From the NCBI GenBank assembly GCA_025456165.1, contig JALOLI010000134.1, forward strand, positions 1-8,314: DNA of 8,314 bases, read 5' to 3'. Under the pieces are notes generated by a model that did not search any database, was not told the DNA's origin, and was given only the letters and a program-made list of their open reading frames with translations. The position numbers and the translations under genes are program-made. This document shows positions 5,079 to 8,314 of the stretch, piece after piece. Positions within the stretch are counted from its first letter, which is position 1. The number at the start of each line of letters is the position of its first letter. The stretch is from Acidimicrobiia bacterium (GTDB lineage Bacteria; Actinomycetota; Acidimicrobiia; UBA5794; UBA11373).

Positions 5079-7223
5079 ATGGACAAGCGCCGCCTCACCG
5101 TTTCCCGTCTGCTGCTGGGCCTGGCGATCGCCATGCCGGTGATCACCCTGGGCTTCTGGGGGTTGAGCCTCCTGCCGGACGAGCCCGAGTTCTCCATCGG
5201 CCGGCACGTCTTCGGCAACATCCCCGAAGCGCTGATCATCCTGTTCTACGTCGGGGTTGGCCTGGCCATGGGAGTGGCCGCCTACCTGTTCTCCCTCCGG
5301 GCCCGCAACTGGGAACGGGGGGCCAAGGAGCGCCGCCTGGGCTTGTGGGGCCGCCGCGCCAAGGAGTTCCTGCGCGGCGTGACCATGGCCTCGGTGCTGG
5401 AGGACCGGGTGGCCGGGGTGTTCCACGCCATGGTCTTCTACGGGTTCGTAGTGCTCTTCCTGGGCACGGCCACCCTGGAACTGGATCACCTGCTCCCCAA
5501 CAACCTCAAGTACCTCGAGGGCGGCTTCTACCAGGGCTTCTCGTTCGTGACGGACGTCGCGGCGCTGGTGTTCATCGCCGGGGTGGCCGGAGCGGCGGCG
5601 CGTCGCTACCTGTTCCCCCCGCTGCGGCTGCGCACCAAGACCAAGCCCGAGGATGCCTGGATCCTGCTGCTGCTGTTCCTCATCGGCGTCACCGGCCTGC
5701 TCACCGAGGCCGCCCGCCTGAGCCTCGAAGGGCGGCCGAACTACGAGGTGTGGTCGTTCGCCGGCTGGTACCTCTCCTACCTGTTCCCCGCCGACGCCGC
5801 CCGGGTGGCCCACCAGGTCGTCTGGATCGCCCACGCCGTGTCCTTCGGCGCCTTCGCCGTGGTGCTGCCGGTGACCAAGCTGCGGCACATGCTGACTTCG
5901 CCGGTCAACATGGCCTTGTCGCCCCGCAGCCGGCCCAAGGGAGCGATGCGGGAGATGCCCAACCTGCTCGAGGCCACCGACATCGAGACGGTGGGGGCTT
6001 CCAAGGTGGGGGAGTTCACCTGGAAGCAGCTGTACGACACCGACGCCTGCACCATCTGCGGCCGCTGCACCTCGGTGTGCCCGGCGAACCACACCGGCAA
6101 GCCGCTCGACCCGCGGGAGATCGTGCTCAAGCTGGGCGAGGTCATGTCCCGTTCCGGCTCGCCGGCCGTCTCCCCGCCGGTGGGGGTCGACGCCGCGATC
6201 ACCGTCACTTCGGACTCGGTGTTCGAGCGCATCACCCCTGCCGAGCTGTGGGCCTGCACCACCTGCCGGGCCTGCGATCAGGTCTGCCCGGTGGACATCG
6301 AGATCCTCGACAAGATCCTCGACATGCGCCGCTACCTGGCGCTCATGGAGGCCGACTTCCCCAGCCAGCTGGGCACGGCCTTCATCAGCATGGAGAACTC
6401 CTCCAACCCCTATGGGATGAGCCAGCAGGAGCGGGCCGCCTGGACCCGTGAGGTGGACTTCCCGGTGAAGGTGCTCGGGGAGCCCGGGGTCACCGCCGAG
6501 TACCTCTACTGGGTGGGCTGCGCCGGGTCGTTCGACGACCGCAACCGCAAGGTGACCCTCTCCACGGCCCGGCTGCTCCACGCCGCCGGGGTGGACTTCG
6601 CCATCCTGGGCGCCCGGGAGCTGTGCACTGGGGACGCGGCGCGGCGGGCAGGCAACGAGTACCTGTTCCAGACGCTGGCGCTGCAGAACATCGCCACCCT
6701 CAACGAGGCCGGGGTGACCCGGATCATCACCCAGTGCCCCCACTGCTTCAACACCCTGGCCAACGAGTACCCCCAGTTCGGCGGGCGCTACCAGGTGTTC
6801 CACCACAGCCAGTTCCTCATGGACCTGGTGAAGCAGGGCAAGCTGAAGCCGGTGGGGAAGGCCGACGGCAAGGTGACCTTCCACGACCCCTGCTACCTGG
6901 GCCGGCACAACGACGAATACGACGCCCCGCGCCGCCTGCTGAAGGCGGCCGGCGGCCGGGTGGTCGAGATGGAGCGGGCCAAGAAGCGCTCCTTCTGCTG
7001 CGGCGCCGGCGGGGCCCAGATGTGGATGGAGGAGCACACGGGCAAGAAGATCAACCTGGAGCGCACCGAGGAGGCCCTGGCCACCGGGGCCCCGACGATC
7101 GCCACGGGATGCCCCTTCTGCTACGTGATGCTCGACGATGGGGTCAAGGACCTGGGCCGCGAGGAAGAGGTGGCGGTCAAGGACCTGGCCATGATCCTGG
7201 CGGAGCGCACCCTGGGCCGCTGA
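5079..7223 (+). CDS. Membrane-bound Fe-S oxidoreductase, EtfD/EMO-like (HdrDE-type), probable ETF:menaquinone oxidoreductase
   Basis: 714 residues. The N-terminal ~270 residues hold about six membrane spans (around 8-30, 49-71, 115-136, 154-175, 194-212, 243-268), resembling the NarI/HdrE cytochrome b domain. His116, His137, His245, His252 and His270 are candidate haem ligands; the 18-residue gap between His252 and His270 equals that of the NarI ligands His187/His205. Next come two [4Fe-4S] motifs CxxCxxCxxxCP (Cys324/327/330/334 and Cys393/396/399/403), then two CCG domains as in HdrD: Cys481, Cys516 (CTGD variant), Cys553/556, and Cys605, Cys640/641, Cys678/681. This order matches the EMO/EtfD group (M. 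tuberculosis Rv0338c), which takes electrons from electron transfer flavoprotein during fatty-acid oxidation and reduces menaquinone. No etfAB or acyl-CoA dehydrogenase is within the window, so the partner is inferred from family. Heterodisulfide- or lactate-type oxidoreductases are alternatives. Confidence 0.85.
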   Translation: MDKRRLTVSRLLLGLAIAMPVITLGFWGLSLLPDEPEFSIGRHVFGNIPEALIILFYVGVGLAMGVAAYLFSLRARNWERGAKERRLGLWGRRAKEFLRGVTMASVLEDRVAGVFHAMVFYGFVVLFLGTATLELDHLLPNNLKYLEGGFYQGFSFVTDVAALVFIAGVAGAAARRYLFPPLRLRTKTKPEDAWILLLLFLIGVTGLLTEAARLSLEGRPNYEVWSFAGWYLSYLFPADAARVAHQVVWIAHAVSFGAFAVVLPVTKLRHMLTSPVNMALSPRSRPKGAMREMPNLLEATDIETVGASKVGEFTWKQLYDTDACTICGRCTSVCPANHTGKPLDPREIVLKLGEVMSRSGSPAVSPPVGVDAAITVTSDSVFERITPAELWACTTCRACDQVCPVDIEILDKILDMRRYLALMEADFPSQLGTAFISMENSSNPYGMSQQERAAWTREVDFPVKVLGEPGVTAEYLYWVGCAGSFDDRNRKVTLSTARLLHAAGVDFAILGARELCTGDAARRAGNEYLFQTLALQNIATLNEAGVTRIITQCPHCFNTLANEYPQFGGRYQVFHHSQFLMDLVKQGKLKPVGKADGKVTFHDPCYLGRHNDEYDAPRRLLKAAGGRVVEMERAKKRSFCCGAGGAQMWMEEHTGKKINLERTEEALATGAPTIATGCPFCYVMLDDGVKDLGREEEVAVKDLAMILAERTLGR

Positions 7224-7230
7224 GCCGAGC

Positions 7231-7307
7231 GGCGGCGAGTCGCGAGCAGCCGGGCGGCACGGGAGGAGCCGTCCGGCTGCCCGGCGGGTTCAAGTCCGGC
7301 CGCCGCC
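7231..7307 (+). other. Predicted three-helix RNA-like fold after the Fe-S oxidoreductase gene
   Basis: Three nested inverted repeats fit one fold. The closing stem GGCGGCG (7231-7237) pairs with CGCCGCC (7301-7307). A 13-bp hairpin (7246-7258 with 7268-7280, one G-U pair) has a 9-base loop ACGGGAGGA. A third arm (7284-7288 with 7296-7300, one G-G mismatch) has a TTCAAGT loop like a tRNA T-loop. The 13-bp hairpin lies 22 bases past the stop codon and could serve as a T-less terminator. It is not a tRNA: there are no D or anticodon arms. High GC makes chance pairing likely, so the complete fold is tentative. Confidence 0.35.
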
Positions 7308-7348
7308 CTGCCGAAGACCCTGGCGAACGGCGGCTGAGGAGTGGTGCG

Positions 7349-7528
7349 ATGAGGTGCTCCCGTTGCGGGGCGAGCGCGGTGGTGACCCGGGGCCAGGACT
7401 ACTTCTGCGGGCGCTGCGCCCTGGCGCACGACTGGGAGGAGATCATCGCCATCGCCCAGGAGGCCACCGTGACCCCAGCAGCGCCTCCGGCACCCCCTCC
7501 CCCGGCTCACGCTGCCGCCTCAGTCTGA
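7349..7528 (+). CDS. Small zinc-ribbon protein
   Basis: 59 residues from an ATG at 7349, with a good ribosome site GAGGAG (7336-7341) seven bases upstream. Cys3-X2-Cys6 and Cys20-X2-Cys23 form a compact zinc ribbon (CSRCG...YFCGRCA), so one Zn ion is expected. A short helix, DWEEIIAIAQEA, follows, then a Pro/Ala-rich tail, PAAPPAPPPPAHAAASV. Function is unknown; such proteins can bind nucleic acid or a protein partner. It lies 125 bp after the Fe-S oxidoreductase on the same strand and converges with the ABC permease gene, whose stop is 24 bp away. The clear ribosome site and paired CxxC motifs favour a real gene over chance. Confidence 0.65.
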   Translation: MRCSRCGASAVVTRGQDYFCGRCALAHDWEEIIAIAQEATVTPAAPPAPPPPAHAAASV

Positions 7529-7552
7529 GATCCCGGGCCGGGCGGTGGAGCC

Positions 7553-8314
7553 TCAGCCCTTGACCGCGCCGGTGAGGCCGCCCACGATCCGGTCCTGCAG
7601 GGACCAGTAGAGGATCAAGATGGGCGCGGTGCCGATGACCGCGGCCGCCGACAGCATCCCCCAGGTGCCGGTGTAGTCGTTCTCCACCAGCAACTGCAGG
7701 CCCACCGGCAGGGTGAACTGCTGCACGTCGCGGATCAGCACGGTGGCCAGCAGCAGCTCGTTGTAGAGGCCCACGAAGGTGAGGATGAACACCACGATCA
7801 GGATGGGCCGGGCCAGGGGCAGGATGATCTTGGAGAAGATGTCCCACTCGGTGGCCCCATCGACCTTGGCCGCCTCGTCGAGCGAGGTCGGGATGGAGTC
7901 CATGAAGCCCTTGAGGAGCCAGGTGTTCACCCCAATGGACCCGCCCAGGTAGACCAGCACCAGGCCGGTGTGGGTCCCCAGCCCGATCTTGGGGAACAGG
8001 GTCACCTGGTAGTTGGCGACGAAGGGCCACCACGTGTCGGCCACCTGCCCGATGAGGGCCCAGGCCAGCACCAGGCCGCCCACGCCGGCGACGACGTAGG
8101 CCTTGCGCTTGGTGGAGCGAGACCAGTCGGAGCGCCAGCCCATGAAGCCCACGGCGGCGGCGATGAGGGCCAGGGGGATGGCCAGCATCCAGAGGTCGAT
8201 CTGCACGGCGGCGGGGAAGGTGTCCTGCAGCGTGTCGAGCAGCAGGAACAGGGCCACGAAGGCCAGGAACTGCGGGAACATCTGGATGAGCAGGATGGCG
8301 ATGAGCCCGACGCG
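7553..8314 (-). CDS. Sugar ABC transporter permease, MalG type, 5' end outside window
   Basis: Inner-membrane permease subunit of a binding-protein-dependent carbohydrate importer. The frame stays open to the window edge (reading RVGLIAILLIQMFPQFLAF), so the true start lies upstream; an internal Met at 8281 is not the start because the MalG-type span containing it begins earlier. Family markers are LLIQMFPQFLAFVALFLLL, LVLVYLGGSIGVNTWLLKGFMDSIP, and a complete EAA loop: EAAKVDG, nine residues, then IILP, the site that contacts the ATPase subunit. The C-terminus GGLTGAVKG is typical. Between QDTFPAA and LFPKIGLGTHTGL (about bases 8000-8218) there are about 70 extra residues with two hydrophobic stretches, not found in standard MalG. 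Probable partners (MalF-like permease, solute-binding protein) would lie upstream, beyond the window. The sugar is unknown. Confidence 0.88.
   Translation of the reverse strand, partial: RVGLIAILLIQMFPQFLAFVALFLLLDTLQDTFPAAVQIDLWMLAIPLALIAAAVGFMGWRSDWSRSTKRKAYVVAGVGGLVLAWALIGQVADTWWPFVANYQVTLFPKIGLGTHTGLVLVYLGGSIGVNTWLLKGFMDSIPTSLDEAAKVDGATEWDIFSKIILPLARPILIVVFILTFVGLYNELLLATVLIRDVQQFTLPVGLQLLVENDYTGTWGMLSAAAVIGTAPILILYWSLQDRIVGGLTGAVKG

Noticed and set aside
4974..7037. A 687-codon open frame antisense to the Fe-S oxidoreductase
   Set aside because: It is a composition shadow: the plus-strand frame has all conserved Cys motifs, a promoter and a ribosome site, while the antisense product is His/Gly/Pro-rich with no recognisable domain.
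7231..7307. A real tRNA, suggested by GGTTCAAGTCC at 7287-7297
   Set aside because: There is no D-arm, no 5-bp anticodon stem with a 7-base loop, the T-stem has a G-G mismatch, and position 8 is not T. Kept only as a tRNA-like structure candidate.

Overview
The window is very GC-rich, densely coded DNA. Strong G/C at third codon positions, TANNNT-type -10 boxes, two apparently leaderless starts and family-level resemblance of the proteins all suggest a high-GC actinobacterium. An Acidimicrobiia-like lineage is possible, but that placement is inference.

Layout. (1) 1-740, plus: 3' part of a monofunctional proline dehydrogenase whose frame breaks near 421, with about a dozen conserved residues missing. 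(2) 668-1471, minus: membrane-anchored DUF6585/PH-like protein, convergent with and overlapping the PRODH end. (3) 1549-2844, plus: secreted or membrane TPM (Psb32/YgcG-type) protein with a cytoplasmic coiled coil and Gly/Ser-rich tail, followed by (4) a PspA/IM30 gene at 3052 whose last ~25 residues are out of frame. (5) 3750-3958: non-coding, with four consecutive inverted repeats. (6) 3959-4928, plus: azlC-azlD, a two-subunit branched-chain amino acid exporter with an 8-bp gene overlap. (7) 5079-7223, plus: 714-residue membrane Fe-S oxidoreductase (NarI-like haem b domain, two [4Fe-4S] motifs, two CCG domains), resembling EtfD/EMO enzymes that pass electrons from ETF to menaquinone. (8) 7224-7348: non-coding, with a predicted three-helix RNA-like fold. 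(9) 7349-7528, plus: 59-residue zinc-ribbon protein. (10) 7553-8314, minus: MalG-type sugar ABC permease, cut by the window edge and carrying an unusual internal segment.

Functionally, this looks like ordinary chromosomal housekeeping: proline and fatty-acid-linked electron input (PRODH, EtfD-like), envelope stress (TPM-PspA), amino acid export and sugar uptake. I see no phage, transposase, CRISPR or defence genes. The most notable points are the two disrupted conserved genes, the hairpin cluster, the structured 3' region after the Fe-S enzyme, the TPM-PspA pair, and the enlarged ABC permease. I do not see a clearly new multi-gene system.
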